Positions 32,899 to 48,223 of a stretch of DNA of 64,000 nt are shown here, piece by piece; position 1 is the first letter of the stretch, and each line of letters begins with the position of its first letter. The stretch is taken from the NCBI RefSeq assembly GCF_000801105.2, contig NC_079514.1, positions 22,856,293 through 22,920,292 of the forward strand, read 5' to 3'. The notes under the pieces are model-generated. The model did not search any database, was not told where the DNA came from, and saw only the letters and a program-made list of their open reading frames with translations. Position numbers and translations under genes: made by a program. The DNA is from Raphanus sativus. Its lineage: Eukaryota; Streptophyta; Magnoliopsida; Brassicales; Brassicaceae.

Positions 32899-35800
32899 AT
32901 GGGAGACTTGAATGGTGCAGCTGAGATCAACACCCAACTCCAAGCCTTGCATGCCAGACAAGCTCAGCTCACGGAAGCCCTTAATGCCTTGACTGCACAA
33001 ATGAATCTCATGGGTCAGGGAAACCAGAACCAACCCAATGGCCAGCAGGCTAGAAGAAGGTTCGGCCCTTACCTCAACCAGCCGCAGTCCGAGTCGGAGG
33101 AAGATGAGTCCGAGTATGAGCCACCAGATCGTGGAGGTGCCAACCAGGCCGCTCGAGGTGGGAGGCGTGGAAGAGATGTAAGCCCTTACCAAAGGAGGGA
33201 CGGAAGCCCTGACCAGAGGAGGGACCGAGACCGGAACGATGATGCGGCCTTCCAAAGAGGCAAGGACATCAAACTGAAGCCACCTACGTTCGCGGGAAAG
33301 GTGGATCCGGACGCTTACATCACATGGGAGAAGCGCATGGAATATATCTTTGAATACTAAAAGTACTCTGAGGCAAAGAAGATAGCTCTAGCCGCGTCCC
33401 AGCTCACTGATAATGCTCTATCATGGTGGGATCGAGATGTTGCTAAGTCCGGTCCAGTATGGAGAGCCCAAAACTGGATTGAGATGCGAACCAAACTCCG
33501 AGCGAGGTACATTCCATCTCATTATCCTAGAGATTTACTAAAACGTTTTCGTAAGTTGTCTCAGGGAACTAAGTCCGTGGAGGAGTACTTTGAAGAGTTT
33601 GAGGCTCTAAGGAACCGATTGGAAGTGGACGAGTCTGAGGCGTCCATGATGTCTCAGTTCTTGGAGGGGCTGAATGATCGGATTGCACGGAAGGTGGAGC
33701 GCCAGCCGTATGAGGACTTCAATGATCTCTTGCACTATGCCGTCCAGGCTGAGGGCCATATCAAGAGGAAGAATGCGGCCACTAGCCGGAGCAAACCTGC
33801 GTGGTCTCAACCAGGTTCCAAAGGTGTTGAAAAGAACAAATCCATAGAAGTGGAGAACCGGTTCAAGAAGAACCAAGCCGATACAACTAGAGCCGGTTCA
33901 TCTGACCAAGGTAAGGGTCAAGTTCAAAATCAGAGAACTCGTGATATTACTTGTTTTAAATGTCAGGGAAAAGGACATTATGCTAGAGATTGTCCGAACA
34001 AGAGAGTGATGGTCCTTAAGGCCGATGGGGAGTATGAGTCCCAAGATGAGGCCGAGTTGGAGACAGATGCATCTGATGAGGAATTGGTCGATTATGCTGA
34101 GACTGGTGAGTTACTAGTGACCAGACGAGCCCTCAGTGCACTCTTTGATCCTGAAACCGTCCAAAGAGAAAACATCTTCCATACAAGATGTAGTGTGGAA
34201 CAAAAGGTATGTAGCTTGATCATAGATGGTGGTTCTTGTACTAATGTGGCTAGCAAGTATCTTGTTGATAAGCTAGGTTTGATCAAGACGCCACACCCGA
34301 GACCATACCGACTCAAGTGGCTCAATGATGAGACTGAGCTCAAGATAGCCGAGCAAGTTGTTGTGTCTTTTAGTATTGGCAGGTACCATGACCAGGTGAA
34401 GTGTGATGTTGTTCCTATGCAAGCCGGCCACATACTTCTTGGCAGGCCGTGGCAATTTGACAAGGAAACCATCCACCATGGTCGGACCAATGTCTACAGC
34501 TTCTGCCATAACAACAAGAAGCACAGCTTAGCTCCCCTTAGTCCACAAGAAGTCCATGATATGCAGAAATCAATGAACCAGACTGCAAAGGTAAGTAAAA
34601 CCAACCTTTATATGTCTTCAGGCCAAGTTCTTAAATCTTTATCTCGTGAGACGCAGGTGCTACTAATGGTCTTTAAGGAAGGTTGTTTTGCAGGTTTTGA
34701 GGCACAAGAGCTGCCTGGCGAGATGCAAGACCTCATGGAGAAGTACAAGGACGTCTTCCCTGATGACATACCCGCCGGCTTGCCCCCCATCCGCGGCATT
34801 GAACATCAGATCGACCTTGTACCGGGCGCACCACTGCCCAACCGAGCCGCTTACCGTGTTAACCCTGAAGAGGCCAAGGAGTTGGAGAGGCAGGTCCAAG
34901 ACCTCATGGACAAAGGCTATATCCATGAGAGCCTAAGCCCTTGTGCGGTCCCGGTCCTATTGGTGCCTAAGAAGGACGGAACATGGCGCATGTGTGTGGA
35001 CTGCCGAGCCATCAACAACATAACCATCAAATATCGGTACCCTATACCTAGACTAGATGATATGTTGGATGAACTGAGTGGTTCTACTGTGTTTTCTAAG
35101 ATTGATCTCAGGAGTGGATATCACCAAGTTCGTATGAAAGAAGGTGATGAGTGGAAAACCGCCTTCAAGACGAAACAAGGTTTGTATGAGTGGCTTGTGA
35201 TGCCATTTGGCCTTACCAACGCCCCCAGCACATTCATGAGGCTTATGAACGAGGTTCTAAGGCCATACATCAGTAAGTTTGTGGTTGTGTACTTTGATGA
35301 TATACTGATCTATAGTCAGAGCTTATCCAATCATGTTTACCATGTAGAACAGGTGCTGAAGGCATTGAGGCAAGAGGGACTTTATGCTAACCTAAAGAAA
35401 TGTGTGTTTTGTACTGATGAATTGGTTTTCTTAGGTTTTGTTGTGCGTTCACAGGGACTGAAGGTCGATGAAGAAAAGATCAAGGCGATCCAAGACTGGC
35501 CAACTCCGACCACAATAGGCCATGTCCGCAGTTTTCATGGTCTGGCCAGCTTCTATCGACGGTTTGTCAGGGATTTCAGTACCATTGCTGCTCCAATGAC
35601 ATCTGTGATCAAGAAGAATGTATCATTTACTTGGGGTCCTGCCCAAGAAGAGTCTTTTTAACAGGCTTAAATATAGTTTGACTCATGCACCAGTCCTTAC
35701 TCTGCCTAACTTCGATAAAACCTTTGAGATTGAATGTGATGCATCAGGTACATGCATAGGAGCTGTGCTTACTCAGGGAGGCCGACCAGTAGCCTTTTTC

Positions 35801-37684
35801 AGTGAGAAATTGAGTGGAGCTGCCCTCAATTATCCCACCTACGACAAAGAGCTTTATGCTCTAGTGAGATCTCTTGAAACTTGGCAACATTATCTTTTGT
35901 CTAAAGAGTTTGTTATTCATACAGATCATGAGACTCTTAAACACTTAAGAGGTCAGACCACACTCAAGAAGAGGCACGCCAGATGGTTAGAGTTTGTGGA
36001 GACTTTCCCTTATGTGATTAAGTACAAGAAGGGCAAAGACAATGTGGTGGCCGATGCACTGTCCCGGAGACACACTCTTATCTCCACCATGGAGGCTAAG
36101 ATCATGGGTTTTGAGTATATTAAGGATTCTTATCTTACTGACCCTGATTTTCAAGAAGTTTTCAGGAAAACTACCAAGATGGCAGCCGGCCCATTTTACC
36201 AACAAGATGGCTTCTTGTTCAAGGAAAAGAAACTGTGCATTCCCCAAGGGTCCATGCGGGAATTGCTAGTTCGGGAGGCCCATGGTGGCGGCCTCATGGG
36301 ACATTTTGGTAGAGATAAAACTCTAAGTGTCCTAACCGACCATTTCTTTTGGCCAAACATGAGGAAGGACGTTGAGAACTTGTGCACCAAGTGCATTGTC
36401 TGCCTTAAGACAAAGTCCAGGTCACATCCTTACGGTTTATACATGCCTTTACCTATTCCTGACCACCCTTGGGTAGATCTTTCTATGGACTTTGTGCTGG
36501 GCTTGCCCAAGATAGACCACAAGGATTCCATTTTTGTTGTTGTGGACAGGTTCTCCAAGATGGCTCATTTCATTGCTTGTAACACAACCAATGATGCCAC
36601 CCAAATCGCCAACCTGTTCTTCAAAGAGGTGGTTCGTCTACATGGCATGCCTAGGACCATTGTATCTGACCGAGACACCAAGTTCTTAAGCCATTTCTGG
36701 AAGACTTTATGGGGTAAACTTGGTACCAAGCTGTTGTTCTCGACCACTTGCCATCCACAGACTGATGGCCAAACCGAGGTAGTAAACCGTACACTCTCTC
36801 AGTTATTGAGAGCTACGGTCGGTAAGAACTTAAGGAACTGGTTAACTTGTCTGCCTTTTATTGAGTTTGCTTATAACCATGCTAGACACTCTACTACTGA
36901 TCTTTCTCCTTTTGAAGTTGTCTATGGTTTTCAGCCTGAAACTCCTTTGGACCTTTCCGCACTGCCCAGTCCTATGTACCGCAGTAGAGATGGAGCCAAC
37001 AAGGCGGAGTTTGTTAAGACCTTGCACCAAAAAGTCAAGGAGAGACTAGAAGCCAAGGCGGCCAAGGTCAAGGCGCGGGTCGACCAGAAGAGAAAGGAAG
37101 TGTTGTTTAAACCAGGAGACTTGGTGTGGTTACACATGCGGCCAGAAAGGTTTCCTGAAGCAAGGAAGTCCAAGCTATCACCTCGAGGGACTGGACCCTT
37201 CCGGGTTCTTGAAAAGATCAATGACAATGCTTATAAGCTTGATCTTCCAGGTGAGTTTAAGATTTCCCATACGTTCAATGTATCTGATTTGTCCCCTTTT
37301 CTTGCAGATGATGATGTTCTGAGGCCAGAACCTTTTCAAGAGGGAGGGAATGATGAGGCCATCCAAGTAGAGGTTCCCATAATTAGGCGCGGTCCGACCA
37401 CTAGGAGTGGAACCAAGGCCATAAGAGAAGGGTTCTCCAAGGCGGTCCAACAAATCCTAGATCAAGATGGACAAACCGGCCAGAACCAGCTACTGATTGA
37501 AGAGATGGTCCAATTGAAGATACAAGACCAAGCCGGTTCAATTGAAGTTCAAGACTCAGCCGGTCTAATCCAATTCAGATCACTCCACCAGAACCAATCC
37601 GGTTTCATCATCTCCACATTCAACCTTGGTTCAGAATCAATCTCCAATCCAACCGACCACATTGCTTCCGGTTCAGAGATATAG
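32899..37684 (+). pseudogene. CRM-1 gag-pol, two lesions
   Basis: Start ATG 32899. Gag: KDIKLKPPTFAGKVDPDAY and the SWWDR region, zinc knuckle CFKCQGKGHYARDC (about 33953). Protease [13 protein letters not shown] (about 34219). RT with YFDDILIYS (about 35290). RNase H (FEIECDASG, about 35730; [10 protein letters not shown]). Integrase with zinc finger ([11 protein letters not shown]...CTKCIVC), catalytic Asp in SMDFVLG, Asp in SDRDTKF and Glu in GQTEVVN, and a GPF module. The tail passes NPFQEGG into the LTR and ends at 37684 with [11 protein letters not shown], probably the CRM-type CR motif. Lesions: TAA at 33358-33360 where the relative at 54322 has His (probable CAA to TAA), and one extra T in the run at about 35655-35660. 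Otherwise collinear with the intact copy. Confidence 0.9.
37337..37350 (+). other. Polypurine tract of CRM-1 within coding sequence
   Basis: CAAGAGGGAGGGAA encodes QEGG- and abuts the LTR start TGATGAGG. Confidence 0.82.
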
Positions 37685-38545
37685 CCGACCACCAAAGTAA
37701 GTAGTATGTGTTGTACTCTTTTTCCTTCATCGGGTTTTGTCCCACTGGGTTTTCCCGATAAGGTTTTAATGAGGCAACATGCAAGCATACTATGAGCTTT
37801 GGTTTAGGCATCTCAACCAGCAACCGGTTTTCTATTTTATTTTAATTTTATTTTGGTTTAAGACTTTGGGCATTTGTCAGCCTTTTATTTCTTTTGAGAG
37901 TTGGCCATTTGTTTAGGCCTTTTAAGACATTGTTGAGTCCACAAAGGGATGGCTTTATAACCCCTTGTGGCTGGCGATTTTTGTTCACTTAAGTCTTTTA
38001 TGAAATTTGTTTTGCCTTTGCAAAGAAAAAACCTAAGTCTTTCTAGTGTGAGAAACAAGAGAGAGCAGCCTGAATCTTATCAAGCTCCAACCACCAAGCT
38101 TGTGGCGATTCTTCATCCCATCCACCATCCAACGATTTGCCTTGAGAGTGATACACATCCAGCAAGGCCAATCCCATCTTCTACTCATCATCCATCCACT
38201 GATCTGTTGAGAGTGATACACATCCAGCAACAGATTCCATCACCATCTCTATCCCTTTTTATTTCTCTTATTTTTATTTCTGTTTGCATCTTTTGTTTGA
38301 TTCATTTTATAAATCTAAAACCCATAAAAATCATCTCTGTTCCTGTTCTTGTTTTATTTTCATAGCTTTGCTTCTGTTCTTCATTTTTATAAATCCATAA
38401 AACTTATAAAAAGTTTCTTTTGTTTCAGGTACAGTTTTGGACTGTTTTGATCCAAGCTTCAAGTCCTTTCAAAACCAGTACCAAAATCGACCAGAATCTT
38501 ATTCTCCAAGCCATTAGTTTGCAGCCTGGTTCCCAGCCTGTAACA
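37351..38545 (+). repeat. 3' LTR of CRM-1
   Basis: TGATGAGGCC to CCTGTAACA, followed by GCTCT. Confidence 0.9.
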
Positions 38546-39393
38546 GCTCTCCATACATCAGTCACCATATCATCTATCTCCTCTCTGCTGTAGGGTACTG
38601 GTGGTGGTATGTATGCATGGTAAGGGCGTATGTGTTCTGGAAGGCGGAAGCAACCTTTGTGAAAACGTGATGCTTTCTCCAGAATTCTCCTTATGTGCTC
38701 CTTGGTAACAGGGATGATTTCACCATCAACTCCCCTAGCATGTCCAAACTCATCTCTGTGGACACCATATTCATCCTTTGCTTCCCATTTGAATCTCCTG
38801 GATCCATCGTTATTAAAGGCACGTCGTCCAAACTCCAATCGTCTGTCGGGCGATCTGACTCTTGCTCTGTCGACCGATCTGGGATACCCGCCGTCGATCG
38901 ATGGTGATGAAACGATGTCGATCGATGGTGAACTCCTGGGTTGACCGAAACTTTGAGGAACTGTATCCTCCCTCGTGGTGACGTGGTGGTTGTCCTGGAC
39001 GTGAGCTAGGATGTCTGGATGGCTAAGTTGCTGTGTGAACAAGTTCTCTGGTCCATTAGCAACTTGGAGGATGTCTGTTATGTCTTCTCTGGTTATGTGC
39101 AGAACTCTTCCATCCATTGCTCTTGCAAAGCCATTTGTGTCCCTGAAAATTCTAAATTCATCAGGTGTTAGTGAAACATTCCTGATATCATATGTATCAT
39201 GAAATCGAGATTGAGCTATGGTGAACGCGTCGATCGATGGTGATGTGGTGATGGCGATCGACGGTGATCGTCTAGCTGCAGGGTTGGATCGATTGTTCAT
39301 GGTGTTGCAGTCCTCCATTGTTAAGTTTCTGAATGCTGGAAGCTGCTGGGTATAAGGTATTGAGGTTTGAATTTTCGTGGCTGGTGTTGTCAA
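38546..39393 (-). pseudogene. Athila-2 accessory protein, N-terminal part (duplicated motif)
   Basis: Open frame from an ATG at 39393 to the CRM-1 insertion point. It contains both modules of the internal duplication: FARAMDGRVLHITREDITDI (about 39060-39160) and ARGVDGEIIPVTKEHIRRI (about 38690-38745), with PSIDIVSSPSIDGG between them. The frame is the same as that of the protease at 40018-40758, so the ATG is probably internal to a larger polyprotein; stops separate them now. It continues in frame at 30997 once CRM-1 is removed. Its role is unknown; the duplication suggests a binding module. Confidence 0.68.
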
Positions 39394-40017
39394 CCTTATA
39401 TACCAATGTGTTGCCCTAATCGGTGAAATTCTGTTTTTGTCCTTTAAGTCGTCCGGGTTAATATCGATCGATGTGATGCTGGCGATGTCGATCGATGGAC
39501 GATGTCGTTTTGCTGGATGAAGTAGATAATCGTTCGATGGTGGACGTTTGATGTCGATTGATTTTGGGAATCGATTTGCAAATCAATCATTCTCAAAGTA
39601 GTTTTCCCAAGCTCTTTCTTCCCAATAATCTTCATCATATTCTTCAATGTGGTCTCCACTGTGGGAAGATCTGGCTATATCTACTGCAAAACTCTCATGA
39701 AATCCGCTATCTGCCCAACTCCTTACTGAGTAATCATCTTCTTTACTGCTGGGTGGGATGGCAAAATTCGGGTAGCAATGATCTGGTAGATCGAGTTCAT
39801 CATCTGGTGGGTCTCTGTCGATCGATAATCCATGTTTGGTGTCGATCTCTTCTGACTTTCTGGTGTCGATCGATGAGGTTAAGGTGCTGTCGATCGATCC
39901 CGAGTACTCTGTCTCGTACTCGACTTCACAATGACTAACTGCAATGAAACCAAGATCATCTTATTTTACCACGGTTTTGGCTGGTGGTTTTCCAAGCTTG
40001 ACAGGGTCGTAGTGGAT
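39394..40017 (-). pseudogene. Athila-2 SID-repeat linker, broken
   Basis: Complement of the region matching 17390-18100 of Athila-1. The SID-coding TCGATCGA repeats persist (for example near 39470, 39490, 39825, 39870 and 39890), but stops occur between protease and accessory frames. Confidence 0.6.
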
Positions 40018-40758
40018 CTATGGATCTATCATAGTCAAGCACATCATGTTGGTGTTCATGTCACATATAGCTCCTACTGTAGCCAGAAATGCTCTTCCAA
40101 GTAAGAGGGAAGAGTTCCAATTTAGCTTGATGTCTAGGACATGAAAATCCACAGGGACGATAGCATTACCAATATGTACTTCCAGGTCTCTGATGAAGCC
40201 TCTAGAGTTTTTCTGAGTGTAATCCACAAATGTAAAGATCTCTGGTGAAGTCTCTACTTGCAGGCCTAGATGGTCTGCCATGACCTTTGGTAAGATGCTG
40301 ACTGGTGAACCAGTGTCACATAGTGCATGAGGAAATTCAATCCCTTGTACTATACAGGGTATTGCAAACTTCCTAGGATCACTCTTTTTCTTCAATGTAA
40401 TCCTTTTCCTCATATCTTCTCTGACATTGTCAAACCTTCTTCTAATGTCATTTTCAGTCTCCCTTGTTTCTCTGAAGAACATCCACAATCTACTTGTGAA
40501 ATAAACCTCCTCAAAGGGTTTCTCTGGTGGGATTCTGATAACTCTCTTAGTGAAACCATCAATCTCCTTTTCATTAGCTTCCCTCTTAAGGTTCTTAGGA
40601 GTCTTCTCCTTCCTACTCCTTAACCTTCTTCCTTCGATTCCCTCTGATGTAGGTGTAGTGTCTGAAGGGTTACCAGTAGTCTCTGTAGGGTTAGCTTGTG
40701 GTTTTGGTGTGGGTCTGAGTGCATTGATTCGGTTGCTGTCTATCGATGGTAGTTGCAC
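40018..40758 (-). pseudogene. Athila-2 aspartic protease region
   Basis: A 246-codon frame with a basic N-terminal third, then the protease: ALCDTGSPVSIL at about 40300-40325 (Athila-1 has DTGSS; the Ser-to-Pro change is next to the active-site triad), GFIRDLEVHIG and SLLLGRAFLATVG. The frame stops after TMIDP at 40018, earlier than in Athila-1. Protease would cut Gag from its extensions during particle maturation. No polymerase is encoded downstream on this strand. Confidence 0.78.
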
Positions 40759-42478
40759 TCGGTATGTGAGAGGTGTGTGTCGATCGATAGGTGGAGAAAA
40801 GGGTCGATCGACACCAACGATGTGGACTAGTTGGTGTCGATCGACACCATTGTGATCCTACGAAACTTAGTGAACTTTCCACTTCAAAGTCTCCTTCTTG
40901 TAGCCTCTCCTGTTTCACCACTTGCCAGAAATCATCATCTATAATGGCATTCACGTGGTGTTTCCTACTTCCTTCCCCTACTTCCTTAGAAGTTCCAATT
41001 CTCCTGATAGAGTCTTCAGTCTGGACAATCTGTGTCTCAAGTTTCTTAACTTGAGTGCAGATGGTGTCTATCCTTGTGGTCAGATTGTTGAAGACAGAGT
41101 CAATCTTCCCATTGAAGTCTACTGTAAACTTCTGCTGGCCTTTTGGAACTCTATCAATCATGGCATCAAACTTACTCTCTTGGGTGGGTGGTGGTGGGTT
41201 TTGGTAAGCTGAGTTGCCGTAGTTCATGGTGTTGGTGAAGGGTTTCTGATATTGTGAACTCTGGTTGTAGTTACTCTTCTGACCACTGCCAAAAAAGTTT
41301 CTCTTCCCACTCTGGTTTCCATATCTCTGAAATCCAGTACCTCCAATGTAGTTCACATCTTCCTTTGTATCATCTTTTCTAGCCTCTCCTTCTTCAGCTA
41401 AGCAGACTGGCTGCCCCAGAAATGCATGTAAAACATCTATCTAGGCTCTGACTTCATTCATCTGGTCTTCCCCGATGGCTGCAACCGATTTCTTTTTGTC
41501 AGAGTCAGTGTTCTTGGTGCTGCTGCTGTTGGCTAGGTTCTCAATAAGTCTCACAACCTCTATTGGATTCCTGGTGTTGAAGTTCCCCTCGCTAGCAGTA
41601 TCAAGAGCCATTTGATACCTCAAGGCGATACGTATGTAGAAAGTGCTAGTGCTTAGCAGCTGCACTTCATTGAATCCATGGTGTGGACAGTCTCGCTGGA
41701 AGAACTTAAATCTGATCCACGCGTCTTTAAAAGTCTCACCAGGCTTTTGCGCGAAAGTGGCGATTTTGCTCCTTAAGTCTTCAGCGCGTGCCTTATCAAA
41801 TAAATTACGCAGGAAGGCTTTTTTTATGTCGGCCCAGGATGTCAGTGATCCTGTAGGTAGCTGCTTGAGCCAGTGTGAAGCTTCTCCAATCAGTGAGTAT
41901 TTGAAGAGCTTGCAGAGTAGGTAGTCCTCAGGGACTCCATCCATACGAATAGCAGCGATAAGATCCTCGAACCTCTCCAGATGGTCCATAGGATGCTCGT
42001 GTGATAACCCAGAATAAGGTATCTGAGAGACGAGAGAGTAGTACTGAGGCTTGAGCTCGAATTTCGGCTTCTGAATCTCTGGAAGTCGAATAGCGATCTG
42101 TTGGTGTAGTACTCTTCTGGACGATTGTAGTCTGCCAACGATCGTGTTTGAGCTTCTCCTGTAGCCTCAGCTTCAGGCTCAGGGATCATGTTTCCCTGTG
42201 CATCTAGCTTCTAACCTGTTGCATTACGCAGATGACCATCTTGGTCATACAAGTTTTCATTATGGTCCTGCGTGAGAATAACAATCGCAAGCATGCTTCG
42301 CGGGTTAGTATCGATCGATGTACGGTGAGTAGTATCGAACGATGTGGATTGGCGAACGGTATCAGTCCACGGTACTGCGGTTCTGTCGATCGATGCGGAA
42401 CGTAGGTCTTTGCGGATTGAGCGTTCCAAGTGTGCAGGATCTTCTGAGAATAGTAGTTGATTTCCCCTGTTGCTTCTG
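40759..42478 (-). pseudogene. Athila-2 gag, broken and 5' truncated
   Basis: Order on the minus strand: SNRGNQLLFSEDPAHLE with the S[IT]DT repeat (42250-42470), the Gag domain (MDHLERFEDLIAAIRMDGV to KIATFAQKPGETFKDAWIRF, 41700-41990), then AAIGEDQMNEVRA with a stop where Athila-1 reads on, then the Gln/Asn-rich end (40900-41356). The Gag domain is better preserved than in Athila-1 (no TGA after KQLPT), but frames change near 42190 and 41360. The ATG of Athila-1 is lost at the 42478 junction. Confidence 0.72.
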
Positions 42479-43481
42479 AGGTCACCTCGCCCAAAGACGA
42501 GGTTGGTCTGTCCCAACCATCATATTTCTAGGGCGAGTTCAGTCTTTTTCAATATCGTTCTTCCTTTCCTAAGTTTTCGTAACTCGATCCTCGAATCCGT
42601 GAGCTTAATCTTCCTATTTCGTTTCGATTAGGATCATCGTGGAAAACTTCGGGAAAAGTCATGAAAGATTCGGTTGACGAAAGGATTTCGATTCATCGTA
42701 TAAAACGATCACGGTTATCTTGAACACCAGTCATCTCAGTTATACGAAGGACTGAGATGCTTACGAGAAACCAACATTACGTCAAAGGTGATTTCTTAGA
42801 AAAATCGTAAAAACGTCTGAAGTCTAAAACGGCCCGGAAGGGTCAGGACACGACCAGACGGGCCACTTATGACTTTAGAATAAGACTAAGCCCAAGACGG
42901 ATATGACGGTCTATCTTTTATTTTATTTTTTAGGAAAAGATAAATATCAAGTTTCCCGAAGATAAATGTTAAGTTTCTCGTAGATAAATGTCAAGTTTTC
43001 CGATAAACATGAAAGATCGACGAAAAATGGAAAAAGTCCGCCACGCGACAGATTCGGCCCAAGGGCAGAAGAGGAAGAGGGTAAACCGACCTTAAGGGAG
43101 TATATAAGGAGGGCTTGGGGCAAGGAGCTGAGAGAGAACTTTTCCAGAGCAAACTTAGCACTTAGAGCAATTTAGGCAATTTTCCGTTTTTACTATCGAG
43201 CTGTGACTCAACTAGGTTAGAACTTAGGTTGCTAGACTAGCGAACTTGCCGACAGCTCTCGTAGCCGAGGCTCTCACCTATTGCTCATGCTCAAACGCGG
43301 AAGCGGAAAATAAGATCTTTTTGCTCTCTTTCTGTTCTTACGATTTATTATTGCATACTTTTCGTCATATTGATTGTGTTGTGCGTGGACCAGCAGATAA
43401 CCGGGACCTTCAGGGGAAGCTAGGTTAACTTGGCTTTTCTCCGATTAACAAAACTCGACGGTGCGAATTTCGGTTCCCACG
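42479..43481 (+). repeat. Tat-related LTR segment, divergent
   Basis: Shares with the Tat LTRs the phrases GGCCCACTTACGA-like, AAACCGACCTTAAGGGAG, the TATA box and the end GACGGTGCGAATTTCGGTTCCCAC, but is clearly more diverged than 7574 and 9691. Its left part (42600-42790) resembles 6690-6860. The expected final A is G or missing at the junction with the NET2 pseudogene. Confidence 0.65.
43101..43108 (+). promoter_or_regulatory. TATA box of Tat-related LTR
   Basis: TATATAAG in AAGGGAGTATATAAGGAG. Confidence 0.55.
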
Positions 43482-47690
<4,209 letters not shown>

Positions 47691-48223
47691 TTATGTTCTC
47701 CGCCGTAGTTGACTTCCATGGCAATTTAGGTTAACGGAGAGAAGCTTTGTTTCGTCGGTGTCTCCTCTACCCATAGTCTAATCTCATTTCGTCTTCTTCC
47801 TCTCCGGTCTCACTTAAGATTCAACGAAGTCCAAGTGTTGTTCCTCTTAGTCGAACGGGTCCAATCGAAAACGAAGTCTTCTTCCCTCAATTTCGACGAA
47901 ATCTCACGTTTCTTCACACTAAGTATTCCATTACTTCTATTGATTCTTTGTTTGTGCGCTCTCATTACAAAAGTTTTTCTCTCATTTCACGGTTCTAGAC
48001 ATGCTTGTTGTTGATTAATCGATCGAACAAATTGTTGTTGTTGGTAACATTTTGTTTTCCGCTAATAATGTAGAGTATTTGTCCTTTTATTGTGTTTGTA
48101 ATCTTAGTTAATTGTGGTCCGATTTTCATGTAGTTAATGTTGTCCGCTTTTTTATCTAATTATTTTTTGTGATGATATTGATACTTTAACATGTTGAACT
48201 AACACTTTTTCATGGCTTGTAGA
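47691..48223 (+). other. Leader region of the DUF1985/Ulp1 gene
   Basis: CT-rich leader-like sequence (47700-47990) followed by a T-rich stretch ending TTGTAG before AT-ATGTCTGAGG, suggesting a 5' UTR intron ending at 48222. Confidence 0.4.

Larger units (their letters stand above)
31003..38545 (+). mobile_element. CRM-1: complete CRM-like Ty3/gypsy element with two coding lesions
   Basis: 7,543 bp, LTRs TGATGAGG...CTGTAACA (1,196 and 1,195 bp), initiator-Met primer site, polypurine tract inside the coding region, and a GCTCT target duplication. Gag-pol is complete apart from one nonsense codon and one 1-bp shift. By eye the LTRs differ at about 17 positions (1.4%). The C-terminus of gag-pol extends into the 3' LTR, a trait known for CRM chromoviruses. 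Confidence 0.92.
27098..42478 (-). mobile_element. Athila-2: second SID-family Athila copy, 5' truncated and split by CRM-1
   Basis: Minus-strand copy of the Athila-1 family: 3' LTR 27098-28421, 3' UTR, accessory, protease and gag in order up to 42478, where collinearity with Athila-1 (at about 15097) stops abruptly, so primer site and 5' LTR are lost. A complete CRM-like element interrupts it at 31003-38545. It lacks RT and integrase at the same place as Athila-1. Confidence 0.9.

Noticed and set aside
32767..33255. A 162-codon minus-strand frame at the start of CRM-1 gag
   Set aside because: Shadow of the gag frame and the CTTT-rich leader.
38693..40855. Plus-strand open frames in Athila-2 with SID-like peptides
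   Set aside because: TCGATCGA is its own complement, so the opposite strand also reads SID-like peptides. The real gag, protease and accessory frames are on the minus strand.
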